Source: Mycobacterium lepraemurium (lineage in GTDB: Bacteria; Actinomycetota; Actinomycetes; Mycobacteriales; Mycobacteriaceae). Taken from it: 64,000 nucleotides of DNA. Below are positions 11,476-22,299 of this stretch, piece by piece (the first letter of the stretch is position 1; every line of letters starts with the position of its first letter). Location: the NCBI GenBank assembly GCA_002291465.1, contig CP021238.1, positions 2,046,001-2,110,000 of the forward strand. Reading direction: 5' to 3'. The notes beneath the pieces are model-generated. The model worked only from the letters and a program-made list of their open reading frames with translations, was not told where the DNA came from and made no database searches. A program made the position numbers and the translations under genes.

Positions 11476-12304
11476 ATGACCGACACACATGTTTTCGATG
11501 AAGTGCTGCGCCTCGACACGCTGGGCACCGATGCCCGGCGTGGCCGCACCCACCACGGAGTGGGCCAACATGGTCGGACCGTTCGGCGGCATCACGGCCA
11601 CCACGCTGCTCAGCGCCGTCCACACGCACCCCGACCGCATCGGCGACCCGCTTGCCCTGACCGTCAACTACGCCGCGCCCATCACCGACGACGACTTCGA
11701 CGTCACGCTGCGGGCCGCCCGCACCAACCGCACCAACCAGCACTGGATCGTCGAGCTCAGCCAGGACGACGTGGTCAAGACCACCGCCACCGCGATCTTC
11801 GCGCTGCGGCGCGACAGCTGGTCGGACACCGAAGCGCGGCCGCCCGGCACCCCGCCGCCCGAGCGGCTGCCGAGTGTCGATCCGGGCCTGGTTCGGTGGA
11901 CCGGCCGCTACAACATGCGGTACGTCGAAGGGGCGATGCCCGGGCGAGGCGAGGATCCCAGCCCGTCGTCGACCAGCACGCTGTGGGTCCGCAACAAGGC
12001 GGGACACCCGGTGGACTATCCGGCACTGGCCGCGTTGTGCGACATCTTCTACCCGCGGGTGTTCTTGCGCCGCGGCGGCTTCGTGCCGTCCGGTACCATC
12101 TCGCTGACCACACTACTTCCAAGCCGATCAACACGAGTTCCAAGCCGATCAGCACGAGCTCGACGCCGTGGGCGACGACTTCGTCCTGGCCAGCGCCCAC
12201 GCCAACCGCTTCGAACGCGGCTATTCGACCAGAGCGCCCGGGTGTGGACCCGGCAAGGCGGGCTGCTGGCCAGCAGCCATCAGGTCGTCTACTTCAAAGG
12301 CTGA
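11476..12304 (+). pseudogene. acyl-CoA thioesterase family protein, several frameshifts
   Basis: The gene begins with ATG 11476 (MTDTHVFDEVLRLDTLG). The body EWANMVGPFGGITATTLL and ALTVNYAAPITDDDFDV is typical of the two-hotdog TesB-like thioesterase family. The reading frame must change near 11540, near 12110 and near 12225 to follow the protein to its end at VVYFKG (stop 12302-12304). A 21-bp in-frame tandem duplication lies at 12117-12158. It is divergent from the acyl-CoA dehydrogenase relic and heads a run of three decayed genes on this strand. Confidence 0.8.
12117..12158 (+). repeat. 21-bp imperfect tandem duplication inside the thioesterase pseudogene
   Basis: Two copies of a 21-bp unit (12117-12137 and 12138-12158) differ at a single base and encode a repeated QADQHEF/QADQHEL heptad. 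Because 21 is a multiple of three, it does not itself break the frame. Confidence 0.85.
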
Positions 12305-12366
12305 CGGGTTTACACTTCGCCAGGGAAACGTCACGTGCAGACTCGTGCGAGAAGAATCGAGCCGCA

Positions 12367-12885
12367 ATGACCGAGCGCGCACACAGCGCGGTCGCCGACA
12401 CCCTCCCGGTGATCGAATCCATCAAGCAACTCAAGGCGCGCTACTGCCGCTACCTGGACACCAAGGACTAAGCGGCCTGGCGGACGATCTTCACCGACGA
12501 CTTCCTCAGCGACACCTCCGAAGCCGGCGGCGCGGTGATCGCCGGCGCCGACGACTTCGTGGCCTTCACCCGCCGGGCGCTGGGCCGCGCGACCCAACCC
12601 ACGGCGCATCAGGTGCACAACCCCGAGATCGAGCTCACCGCGGCGACGACCGCGCGCGGAACGTGGGCGCTGCAAGACGTCGTCCGCTTCGGGCCCGGGA
12701 TAACCTTGGTCGGCTACGGCCACTACCACGAAACCTACGAAAACATCGACGGCCACTGGTTCATCAAGAGCTCCAAGCTAACTCGACTGCGCGAGGACAT
12801 CGTGACTCCCCTCTTCTCGAGCTACGTCTCCCCCCGGATCCGCGCCGCGATCGGCACCATCGCCGGCCGCCTGATGGATCGGTGA
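12367..12885 (+). pseudogene. SnoaL-like (NTF2 fold) protein with in-frame stop
   Basis: ATG 12367 opens MTERAHSAVADTLPVIES and continues IKQLKARYCRYLDTKD, the usual N-terminal helix of SnoaL-like polyketide-cyclase/ketosteroid-isomerase-fold proteins. Codon 35 is TAA (12469-12471), where the family normally has Trp. The remainder continues in the same frame without further damage (WRTIFTDDF, GYGHYHETYENIDGHWFI) to TGA at 12883. Without readthrough the product is a 34-residue fragment. It lies between the thioesterase and epimerase relics, with 7 bp to the latter. Confidence 0.8.
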
Positions 12886-12892
12886 CCCGGCC

Positions 12893-13996
12893 ATGACCGC
12901 CAACACTGTTCTGGTCACCGGAGCGTTCGGACAGGTCGGCAAGCGCTGCACGCAGCTTCTGCTGCAGCGCGGACGCACTGTCGTCGCGATGGACCTGCAC
13001 AACGACAACACCGCCACCGTCGCAACCGAACTCGCCGCCGGCGGCTATCCCGGCACACTGATTCCCGCCTACACCGACCTGCTGGACGCCGAGGCGGTGC
13101 GGGACCTGGTCACCGCCCACCAGCCCGACGCCGTCATGCACCTGGCCGCCGGGGTCTCCCCGCTGTCATAGCGCAAACCCGACCTAGCCCGGCGAGTGAA
13201 CGTCGGCGGCACCGAGAACCTGTTGGCCGCCTGCACGGCGCTGCCCCGCCCGCCGCTGTTCCTGATGGCCTCCAGCGCCGCGGTCTACAGGTCGCGAAAC
13301 CCCTACCGCCAGCCGGAGAGGATCACCCCGGACACCCCGGTGAACCCGATCGACCAATACGGCCAGGACAAGGTGCTGGCCGAAGCGGCAATCCGGGCCA
13401 GCGGGCTGCCGTATGCGCTGTTCCGGCTCGGCGGGATCATCTCGCCGGACACCCACGCCTCCATCAACGGCGACTACCTGCTGCTGATGCGATCGATGCC
13501 CAGCGACAACCGGATGCCGCGGTGGATGCGCGGGACGTGGCGCTGGCCTTCGCCAACGGCGTCGATCGTGCGGCCACCATTTCCGGCAAGGTGCTGCTCA
13601 TCGGCGGCAACGAGTCCTACGTGCTCACCCAGCGCGAGCTGGAGGACGCCATGATGGAGGCCGTCGGGCTGGGCCGGCTCGGCCCGTCGGCCAGTCTGCC
13701 CGGCAACCCGGCCGACGACCGGGGCTGGAGCTTCACCGGCTGGTACGACACCACCGAAGCCCAGCAGCTGCTCGACTTCCAGGAGCACGACTGGAGCCAG
13801 ACGGTGGCCTGGCTGGGGCCGAATCGCAGGGCCGCAGCCGGCTCGCCCTGCGACTGCTGGGGCCGCTGCTGCGGGGCCCCTCCTGCGCACCATCTTGATC
13901 GTGCAGCGCCGGCTGGAGGGACGTGGCCCCTACGCCGACCCGTGGACGTTGATCGAAAAGAAGTACGGCACAGCGGCATTGGCGACCGCCGACTAA
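12893..13996 (+). pseudogene. NAD-dependent epimerase/dehydratase, stop plus frameshifts
   Basis: The extended-SDR N-terminus NTVLVTGAFGQVGKR begins at ATG 12893. A TAG interrupts the same frame at 13169-13171, after HLAAGVSPLS. The family sequence continues in the same frame (VNVGGTENLLAAC, then the catalytic-type SSAAVYRS and YGQDK segments). It then shifts frame near 13515 (DARDVALAFANGVD) and again near 13820 and 13880. The natural end is KKYGTAALATAD with TAA at 13994. At least four lesions make it a clear pseudogene. It converges on the aldo-keto reductase. Confidence 0.85.
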
Positions 13997-14005
13997 CCGG
14001 TTCGG

Positions 14006-14966
<961 letters not shown>

Positions 14967-15052
14967 GGCCCGTCTCCTGTTCCTGACGCGGTTGCGCGCG
15001 GGGCCGGACGGTAGCGTGGCACTGTGTCCCGCGTCGAGCTTCCCGCGATCTG

Positions 15053-16351
15053 ATGCAGCACGCAAACAACGCGCGGCCGGCGCGCAATCTGGCGGTTGAC
15101 GATTACCGCGTGTCCGGGGTGGTGCTGATCGTGCTCGGGCACTGGCTGGCCGGATCGGTGACCTATCATGGCGGGCAGTTCGGCCGGCAGAACCCGTTGG
15201 TGGACTGCCCTAGACGCAATGGCTGACCTGGCCGTTCCAGGCGGTTCCAACCTTCTTCCTGGTGGCCGGGTACGCCGGCGCAGTGTCCTGGACGCACCAG
15301 CACGACGAAGAGGGAGTGCCCCGTCGGTCCTGGCTGCAGCGCCGGCTGGCCCGGGTCCTCGGGCCGACCGCGGTGTATGCGGTGCTGGTGTCGGCGGTGG
15401 TGGTCGCGCTGGCCGCCTGCGGCGTGGCGGGTTCGGTGCTCGAGTACGCCGGTTGGGCGGTGGCATGAACCTGTGGTTTTTGGCGGTGTATCTGGTGGTG
15501 GTGGTGTCGTTGACGCCGATTGCGATAGCCGCGCAACGCCGTTGCGGGCTGTGGGTGCCCGCGGCACTCGCTGTGACGGTGGCCGTGGTCGATGCGGCCC
15601 GGATCGGCGCCCACCTTGCCCCACCTCAGCTGGGTGAACTATGTGTTGGGCTGGGGAACGTTGTATCAGCTCGGGATCGCTTGGCACGAAGGGTCATTGG
15701 CGGGCCGCCGGCCATGGCTGCTGGCCGGCGTCTCGGCGGTGCTGCTGGCGGCATTGATTTGGCTGCGCGTGTATCCGGTCAGCATGATCGGGGTTTCCGG
15801 CCAGACCGTCGACAACACCACGCCGCCCACCGTGGCGCTGCTGGCCTTCGGCGGCGCCCAAACCGGAATCGTGATGGCCGCCGCGCCCGCGCTCACCCGC
15901 GCGCTGTGCGCCATCCGGGCCGAGCGGGGGCTCGCGATCGCCAACAACAACATCATGGCCCTCTACCTGTGGCACATGATTCCCGTCGTGATCGTGGCGA
16001 TCGTCAGATATCCGGCCGGGCTGTTGCCGCAGCCCCCGAAGGCAGCGCGCAGTGGTAGGGGCTGGCCCGGCGGGAATGGTTGGTCGTCCTGAGCGCGATG
16101 ACGGCGGTCGAGATGGTGCTGTTGTGGTGGGCCCGAAGGCTTTTCGCCGCGCCGCTGCCGCTGCTTGGCGTGCCGCCGAACCCGTGCTGCTGGCCGGTGC
16201 GGCGCTGGCGGCCTACGCCCTGTCAGTGGTGGCCGCCGAGGGCTTTGCGCCCGACGGGCGGTTTCCGTGGCCGACCGCCCTGGCTTTCGCGGCCGGTGTG
16301 CCGCTCGCGGCGTTACGTCCCACCGCTCGCCCGGTGGAGCGGCCAGCATGA
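15053..16351 (+). pseudogene. acyltransferase-3 family membrane protein, multiple frameshifts
   Basis: From ATG 15053 the product starts with the usual DDYRVSGVVLIVLGHWLAG segment of acyltransferase-3 integral membrane proteins. These typically have about ten helices and O-acylate envelope sugars or lipids. The frame must change near 15205 (into LTWPFQAVPTFFLVAGYAG), near 15465, 15610, 16040 and 16170. The final segment ends VPLAALRPTARPVERPA with TGA at 16349. Hydrophobic helices such as NNNIMALYLWHMIPVVIV are well preserved. It converges on the universal stress protein gene. Confidence 0.75.
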
Positions 16352-16385
16352 GCCGGGTTGTTCGGCCGTCGGCGCTGCGGCGCGC

Positions 16386-17270
16386 TCAGGCCGGCGGTCG
16401 CGCGACGATGACCGGTACCCGCACCGAGTGCAGGACGGCGTTGCTCACCGAACCCAGCAGCAGCCGGGCCAGCCCGCCCCGACCGTGACTGCCGACCACC
16501 ACCAGCTGCGCGGTTTCCGAGCTGCTGATGATGTGTTGCGCCGCCCGGTCGCGGGCGACCAGGCGATGGACGGTCACGTCGGGATAGCGTTCCTGCCAGC
16601 CCGCCAGGCTCTCGGCGAGGTGGCGCTCCGCTTCGGCTTCGACTATCGGCCAATCGATTTCGAACACCTCGGTGACCGCGGTATCGCTCCACGCGTGGAT
16701 GGCCACCAGATCGACGCCGCGCCGGGATGCTTCGTCGAACGCGATTTCGGTGGCCAGTTCGGAGGCCAGTGAGCCGTCGGTGCCCAGCAGCACCGGCGCG
16801 CTGTGCGGATCCGGCAGCTCTTCGTCCCGCACGACCGCGACCGGGCAGTTCGCGTGACGCACCACCGCCGAGCTGACCGAGCCGAGCAGACCGCGGGCCA
16901 GCAATCCATGTCCGGCACTGCCCAGCACCAGCATTCGCGCGGTACCGGACAGCTCGAGCAGGGCGGGCACCGGGGCCGAGTAGAGCAGTTTTCGGCCGAT
17001 CGGAACCTGGCGATCGGCCAGCATCGCCTCCTCGGCGATCTTGGTGGCCTGCAGGATCGCTTGTTTGCCTTCGTCTTCCAGGTTGGTGGCCAGCGCCTCG
17101 GGGTACGGGACCGGCGGGTACATGGTGGTCGGGGTCGACACTGCGTGCACGATGGTCAGCGGGCAGTGGCGCATCGCCGCTTCCCGTGCCGCCCAGTAGG
17201 CGGCCGCGTTCGAGGCCGGCGAGCCGTCGACCGCGACGGCGATGCCGAGTTGCTGGACGGGTGCGGACAT
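16386..17270 (-). CDS. universal stress protein, tandem USP domains
   Basis: The intact 294-residue protein has two USP domains of about 145 residues each, like M. tuberculosis Rv2623 and Rv2005c. Both carry the ATP-binding glycine signature: GSAGHGLLARGLLGSVSSAV in the first and GSHGRGGLARLLLGSVSNAV in the second. Each begins with a VAVDGS or LGTDGS strand. Such proteins bind ATP and modulate growth under hypoxia and stress. The start is ATG 17270. It lies downstream of the transporter gene on the same strand, separated by 67 bp. Confidence 0.93.
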   Translation of the reverse strand: MSAPVQQLGIAVAVDGSPASNAAAYWAAREAAMRHCPLTIVHAVSTPTTMYPPVPYPEALATNLEDEGKQAILQATKIAEEAMLADRQVPIGRKLLYSAPVPALLELSGTARMLVLGSAGHGLLARGLLGSVSSAVVRHANCPVAVVRDEELPDPHSAPVLLGTDGSLASELATEIAFDEASRRGVDLVAIHAWSDTAVTEVFEIDWPIVEAEAERHLAESLAGWQERYPDVTVHRLVARDRAAQHIISSSETAQLVVVGSHGRGGLARLLLGSVSNAVLHSVRVPVIVARPPA

Positions 17271-17337
17271 TTCATTCTCCCTCCATCGGTGACGATGCTA
17301 TTCCGCGGAGGGGGTGTCGGTCGTGAGGCTTTGGTCC

Positions 17338-18282
17338 TCAGCCGTCGGGCCGGAGGGCTCCCGTCGACCGGATGCGGCGCCGCTGCAAGTGCGCGATGAT
17401 CCAGAACGGCAGCGCCACAAAGACGGTGCCGCCGATCAGGTTGCCCACGGTGGTGACGCCGACGTTGGTCAGCAGGCCGTGGTCGCCGAATCCCCAGCCG
17501 ATATCGCCGCGCGCGGCGATCGGATGAAACAGGTTGAGCAACAAGGGAAGTCCGACAAACCCGACGTTGGCGATCACGTGCTGGGTGCTACCGATCACGA
17601 ATGCGAACGGACCGTAGAACGCCAGCGCCATCCGGGCCACGTCGCTGCGGGCCTTGAAGAACATGCACATCGAGGTCTGCAGGAACCACGTGCACAGCAC
17701 GGCCAGCAGCAGCGCCGTCCAGAACGGCTGGCCGGCCTTCTGGGTTCCGACGGTCGCGGCGCGGTCGGCGAAGGCGCCCAGATAGGGGCCGCCGGCGGCG
17801 GCGCACACGGTGGCGAACACCAGCGCGCCGACGATGTTGCCGACCAGTCCGACGGAGACCAGCACCACGTAGCTGTGGATGCTCAGCGCCCGTTGCAGCA
17901 CGGCGAGAAAGCCGGCGGCCATGTCAGCGGTGATCAGCGACATGCCCGACACCAGGATGAGGACGAAAGACATGCCGAATGCCAGGCCCATCAACAGGCT
18001 CGCCACCCCCGGTGTCTTGACGCCGGTGCTGACCACCAGGGCCAGCAGCACACCGAAGGCCACCATCGCGCCGCCGACCAACGAGCGCATCAGGAACGCC
18101 CACGGGTGCGTCGCCTTTTCCACCGCCATGGCCGAAACCCGGTCCACCATGGCGCCGACCGTCAGCGGCTCGAAGGGATCCGCGGTGCCGCCGTCGCCGG
18201 CGACGGCGGCGGGAAACGCGGTGACCGTGTCCACCACCGCCACCGCACCCTGGCGCTGCGGCGCTGGAGCGTTGATCGTCAT
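17338..18282 (-). CDS. formate/nitrite transporter (FNT) family protein
   Basis: The 314-residue protein has six hydrophobic helices and FNT features such as KATHPWAFLMRSLVGGAMVAFG, HVIANVGFVGLPLL and NLIGGTVFVALPFW. FNT pentamers conduct small monovalent anions such as formate, nitrite or hydrosulfide. The ATG at 18280-18282 overlaps the stop of the anti-sigma gene (ATGA), so translation is coupled. The gene ends an operon headed by a broken sigma factor and may therefore be mis-regulated. The transported anion cannot be told from the sequence. Confidence 0.85.
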   Translation of the reverse strand: MTINAPAPQRQGAVAVVDTVTAFPAAVAGDGGTADPFEPLTVGAMVDRVSAMAVEKATHPWAFLMRSLVGGAMVAFGVLLALVVSTGVKTPGVASLLMGLAFGMSFVLILVSGMSLITADMAAGFLAVLQRALSIHSYVVLVSVGLVGNIVGALVFATVCAAAGGPYLGAFADRAATVGTQKAGQPFWTALLLAVLCTWFLQTSMCMFFKARSDVARMALAFYGPFAFVIGSTQHVIANVGFVGLPLLLNLFHPIAARGDIGWGFGDHGLLTNVGVTTVGNLIGGTVFVALPFWIIAHLQRRRIRSTGALRPDG

Positions 18283-18548
18283 CGGTGTTCGCCTTTCGTC
18301 AAAGTGTTGAGTGCGTTGAGGATTCGGGTCACGTCGTGCTCGCCGAGCTGCTCGCCGTCGAAGACATGGCGAAGCAGGGTCTTGAGGTCGAGCATCTGTT
18401 GCAGGTAGATCAGGCACGGCGGGCACTCCTCGAGGTGCTTGGCCACGATCGGCCCCCACTGCTGCGGGTCGGCGTCAACGAGGTCGTCGACCAGGCGAAC
18501 GAAGTCGACGCAGTCGATGGCGGGGACGGTGTTGTCGGGAACGGTCAT
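18279..18548 (-). CDS. zinc-finger anti-sigma factor-like protein
   Basis: The 89-residue soluble protein contains a HxxxCxxC motif (KHLEECPPC), the zinc-binding signature of ZAS-type anti-sigma factors, between short helices. Its ATG (18546-18548) overlaps the stop codon of the ECF sigma factor by four bases and its own stop overlaps the transporter start in the same way. This sigma/anti-sigma/target layout is typical. The frame is intact although its cognate sigma factor is not. Confidence 0.8.
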   Translation of the reverse strand: MTVPDNTVPAIDCVDFVRLVDDLVDADPQQWGPIVAKHLEECPPCLIYLQQMLDLKTLLRHVFDGEQLGEHDVTRILNALNTLTKGEHR

Positions 18549-19161
18549 AGCTGGTACCGCTTTTCCAATTCGTTTCGGAGATTTCCCCGGGCCCGGTAGA
18601 GCAGCGCCCGCTGCGCCTCGGTGGACAGTTCCAGCAGCTCCGCCGCCTCCTCGGCCGAGATGCCGACGCGATCCCGTAGGATCACGAGTTGGCGCTGGCG
18701 CGCGGGCAACGCGTCCAGCGCCTAGCGCAGGTAGCCCAGCAGCTCACGGTGCACGGTCTGGTCTTCGGGCAGGAACCGGCGCGACGGCGGCACCCTCCAG
18801 TGGCCGGCATTGGGATGCCCGGCGGGATGCATGCGGCCGGAGAGCGGGTCGACGGCCTCAATGTCTCCGTAGGCCAGCACCTCGTGACGGCGGATCCGCG
18901 ACTCCCGGCGGCGGTGTGCTTGACGATGCCGAACAGCCAGTTGTCGACCGACGACCGGCCCTGAAACGAGTCCGACGATCGCAGCACCTGCAGCCACGCC
19001 TCCTGCACGGTCTCTTCGGCCACCGCCGGCGAATCCACCATGGTGCGGGCGAAATTCAGCATCGGCCGGTGAAAGTCGCGCACCAGGAGGGCCAGCGGCA
19101 CACCGCCGACCAACCGCCCCGCGTCGGTGCCCTCCGGCGGCACCGCCACCGGAGTTACCAT
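18545..19161 (-). pseudogene. ECF-type sigma-70 factor, frameshift plus stop
   Basis: From ATG 19161 sigma region 2 is clear (RPMLNFARTMVDS, then VAEETVQEAWLQVLR and the NWLFGIVKHTA segment). The frame is lost near 18900. In the new frame a TAG occurs at 18722-18724. Region 4 follows it intact: ALDALPARQRQLVILRDRVG, EEAAELLELS and ALLYRARGNLRNELEKRYQL, with TGA at 18545. Regions 2 and 4 are thus separated by two lesions and no working sigma factor can be made. It starts 10 bp after the acyl-CoA dehydrogenase relic and is coupled to the anti-sigma gene. Confidence 0.88.
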
Positions 19162-19171
19162 CGACCCGTGC

Positions 19172-20240
19172 TCAGCCGCATCCGGCCAGTTCCCAGCGCA
19201 GCTGCGCCTCGGACGGGGACTGGACCGGAATGAACGCCGCCTCCTGGTAGCGCCTGCTCGCCGATGTTCTGCTCGCATAACCCTTGCCGCCGGCGGTGAG
19301 GATCTCCACATCGGCGCTGGCACCGGCCAATTCGGCCGCGACCAGCCGAAGCGACAACAGCTCCTTCCTGCTCGGCGCCGCCGGCCCGCCCACGGCCGCG
19401 GCCAGTTTCGCCAGCGTGTCCTCGGCTGCGCCCAGCTTCTCGGTGATGGCTTCGACGTCGGCGCGAAACACCGCGTTGACTCCGCCCAGCCCGAGGCCGG
19501 CCTGCCGCACCGCGGTCCGGCTCAGCCCCAGGCACATCGCGGATTGCAGCACAAGGAAAGTCGGCCGGACCGCCTGCAGGAAGCCGTCGAAATCGCAAGA
19601 CAGCACCTGCTCGTCCGCGACGTGCGCGCCGTCGAAGTTCAGACACGGCGAGGCGGTGCTGTCCAGGGCCAGCAGATCGAAGTGCTCGCCCAGGATCACC
19701 CCGGGGCGTGTCCTGCGGCACCGCAACGATCAACCACTCGCCGGCCTCGGTACGCACCACGGTCACCATCGTCGAATCGGGATACAGGTTGCTGGCCCAC
19801 CTGATCGGCCTGGACACCCGGTAGCCCCCGGCCACCGGCGTGGCAGTCAGCTCCACGCTGCCGCAGCCTACCGCCTCCTTGAACGCGGCGGCCATGCCGG
19901 TAACCCCGAGTACGCTTCCGCGCAGCAGCGGGCGGACCGCAACGGCGCTGAACGGGGTTGCGGCCGTGAGTAAATACTCGACCGTCATGCGGTGCGCCCA
20001 CAGCGAGAAGCCGGTGCTCATGCAGATCCCGGAGATGGACCGGATCACCTCGACCATCACCGGCAGCCGGCCGTCGCGGTTGCCCGGGGCGCCGATCCCG
20101 GGCATGCCGGCCTCCCCCAGCGCGGTGAAGCTGCGCCGGGCGCTGTCCTGGCCGCAGTCCAGCACCGCGGCATGAGCCCGGATATCCTCGACCAGCGCGG
20201 CGTCGAGCAGGCCGGTTGCGGCATCCACGGTCGCCGTCAT
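19172..20240 (-). pseudogene. acyl-CoA dehydrogenase-like protein, one frameshift
   Basis: From ATG 20240 (MTATVDAATGLLDAALVEDI) the protein follows a short acyl-CoA dehydrogenase/flavin monooxygenase-like family (about 355 residues), with GICMSTGFSLWAHRM and GYRVSRPIRWASNLYPDS. The frame is lost near 19710 and resumes in another frame as GVILGEHFDLLALDST. It ends with ELAGCG and TGA at 19172. It lies 60 bp after osmC-like and immediately before the sigma factor, so these genes may form one transcript. Confidence 0.78.
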
Positions 20241-20300
20241 GCCATCACCTCCGCCGTCCCGGCATCGAATGCCGTTGGGGCCCGGCGCGGTTCGCGGTGC

Positions 20301-20825
20301 TCATACGGTGACCAGGGTGGAGTCGACGCTGACCGGGTTGCGGAAGGTGTTCACCACCGGCGACCAGGCGATGGCGTTGTCGTGGATCTCCTTCAGAGTG
20401 GCCTCGTCCGCGTCCCCGGCCAAGCTCACCGTGCAGCGCACCGCGCTGAACCCGAGTCGCTTACCCGGCGGGGTGTCCCCGACACCCCACACCGCGGAGA
20501 TGTCGATGTCGGCTTCCATCTCGACCTCGATCTTGGTCAGCGTCACACCGCGATGCGTGGCGTTGGCCAGCAACCCCACAGACACGCAAGAGCCCAGCGC
20601 GGCCAGCGCGGTCTCGGAGGGGTTGGGCGCCGAGTCGTCGCCCAGCAGCGCGGGCGGCTCCCCCACCAGCATGGGCGCCAGGTCCCGGACGTAGGTCATG
20701 TTGCGGAATCCCTTCTCGCACACCGTCTTGGCCTTCAGCGTCTTCTTACCGGTCTCGGGGTTGGCCTTGGCGTTACAGGACAGCCGGTCCAGGCCTTCGG
20801 CGTCGATGACGAGCGCGTCGGTCAT
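20301..20825 (-). CDS. OsmC/Ohr family protein
   Basis: The intact 174-residue protein contains the OsmC signature around SETALAALGSCVSVGLLANA, whose Cys is the peroxidatic residue. A second Cys-containing segment lies near the N-terminus (KAKTVCEKGF). The family consists of thiol-dependent organic hydroperoxide reductases and related redox proteins acting in the cytosol. The start is ATG 20825. The neighbours on the same strand are a broken acyl-CoA dehydrogenase (downstream) and the broken efeB (its end is 164 bp upstream). Confidence 0.9.
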   Translation of the reverse strand: MTDALVIDAEGLDRLSCNAKANPETGKKTLKAKTVCEKGFRNMTYVRDLAPMLVGEPPALLGDDSAPNPSETALAALGSCVSVGLLANATHRGVTLTKIEVEMEADIDISAVWGVGDTPPGKRLGFSAVRCTVSLAGDADEATLKEIHDNAIAWSPVVNTFRNPVSVDSTLVTV

Positions 20826-20989
20826 GTGACTTCTCCATTTCTCGCTGATTGTGCGGCTTCACGGAGTTTGGTGCTCGGCGGGCGCCGACGCGTAACGGCG
20901 GGCCGGCCTGCTGCGGCGGTGAGCCGGCCCACATCGGAGCCGGCCACCGGCGGCGCTGTTACCGCCGCGCGCCGCGCGGCGGAATTTGC

Positions 20990-22297
20990 TCAGCGGAACA
21001 GGCTTTGGGCGATGTAGTGGCCTTCAGCGGGCACGGGTGGGACCGCGAAGATTGCTGACCCGATGTGGCGGATGTACTCGTTAAGCAGGTCGTGGGCGCC
21101 CAACCGGTTCTGCAGCCGGATAAAATCTTGCGGATCTTTTTGATACGAGATGAACAGCAGGCCGGCATTGAGTTGGCCGCTGGCGTCCAGGCCGTCGGTG
21201 TAGTTGTAGGACCGCCGCCGGATCATGATGCCGTCGTTGTTCTCCCGGGCGGCCAGGCCGACGTGCGACATCGGATCAATGAGCGGATTGCCGTCGGCGC
21301 CCTTGGCGGTGAAATCGGGGGTGTCGAATTCGTGCCTGCCGGACAGCGGCGCGCCTTCTTCCTTGGTGCGGCCGAAGATCCGCTGCTGATTGCCGATCCG
21401 GTCGATGTCCCATGTCTCGAGCAGTATCCGGATCCGGCGGACCACTTGGTAGGTTCCGCCGTTCATCCACGGCTGGTCGCTGTTGTCGACCCACACGAAC
21501 CGGTCGTATTCCGCCTGGCTGGCGATGTTGCGAGTGCCGTCCTTGAACCCCAACAGGTTTCGCGGCGTGTGCTGGCCGGGGCCGGCCGAGGCCCGGCCGA
21601 AGCCGAGCACCTCCCAGAACGGCGAGACGATCTTGCGGCCCAACCGGGCCAGGTTGCGCACGGCGTGGTAGCAGACCTGGGGTCGTCCGCGCACGCCTGC
21701 ACGGACAGGTCGCCGCCGTGCAGGCGAGGATCCAGGTTGTCGCCGTTGAGCGGTGGCAGGTCGGTGAACACCGCGGGCCGGCGCGCGGCCAGTCCGAAAC
21801 GATCGCCGAACAGCGACAGCCCCAGCCCGATCGTGACGGTGAGGCTGGCCGGGCTCAACCCGTCGGCCTCCCCGGTGTCGGCCGGGGGCTGCACAGTGCC
21901 GACAGGCTTTCCCTGCTGCAGGATCGCGGCCGCAGCCGACCAGCGCGCCAGCAGGGTCTGCAACTCGGTGCGGCCGGCGCCGGACGCCAGGGAGGCCAGG
22001 GAGAACGACATGAACATGGCGTAACGCTGTGGCGGCGTATCGATTCCGCCCTGGTGCGGCTGGCCGTAGAAGGGGTAGCTGCGGCGCAGGTCGACGGTGT
22101 CGTGGTCGTCGCCGCGCTGCCCCGCCGCCACAGCGTGCCCGGCGAACCCGCCGCCTACGGCGCCGATGGCGGCGCCGTAGGCGGCCAGCCAGCACCGCGC
22201 CGCCCAGCGCGCGCCGGCGCGAAGCCGTCGTCGAATCAGGTTCCACACCTTCGCTTTTCGGCGCACCGTCGGCGGGTTCGATGGTTTCGTCGGTCAT
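20990..22297 (-). pseudogene. efeB: DyP-type haem peroxidase EfeB, two frameshifts
   Basis: ATG 22297 starts with an acidic segment, then a twin-arginine signal region (SRRRALGGAVLAG). The frame is lost near 22200. The middle of the peroxidase is found in a second frame (SYPFYGQPHQGGIDTPPQRY, LTVTIGLGLSLFGDRFGL). It returns to the first frame near 21680. The catalytic GFKDGTRN motif, the haem-ligand region PMSHVGLAA and the NYTDGLD/GLLFISYQKDP ending are present. EfeB is exported by Tat and works with EfeO and EfeU in iron uptake. It starts 2 bp after efeO ends. Confidence 0.88.
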
Positions 22298-22299
22298 GG

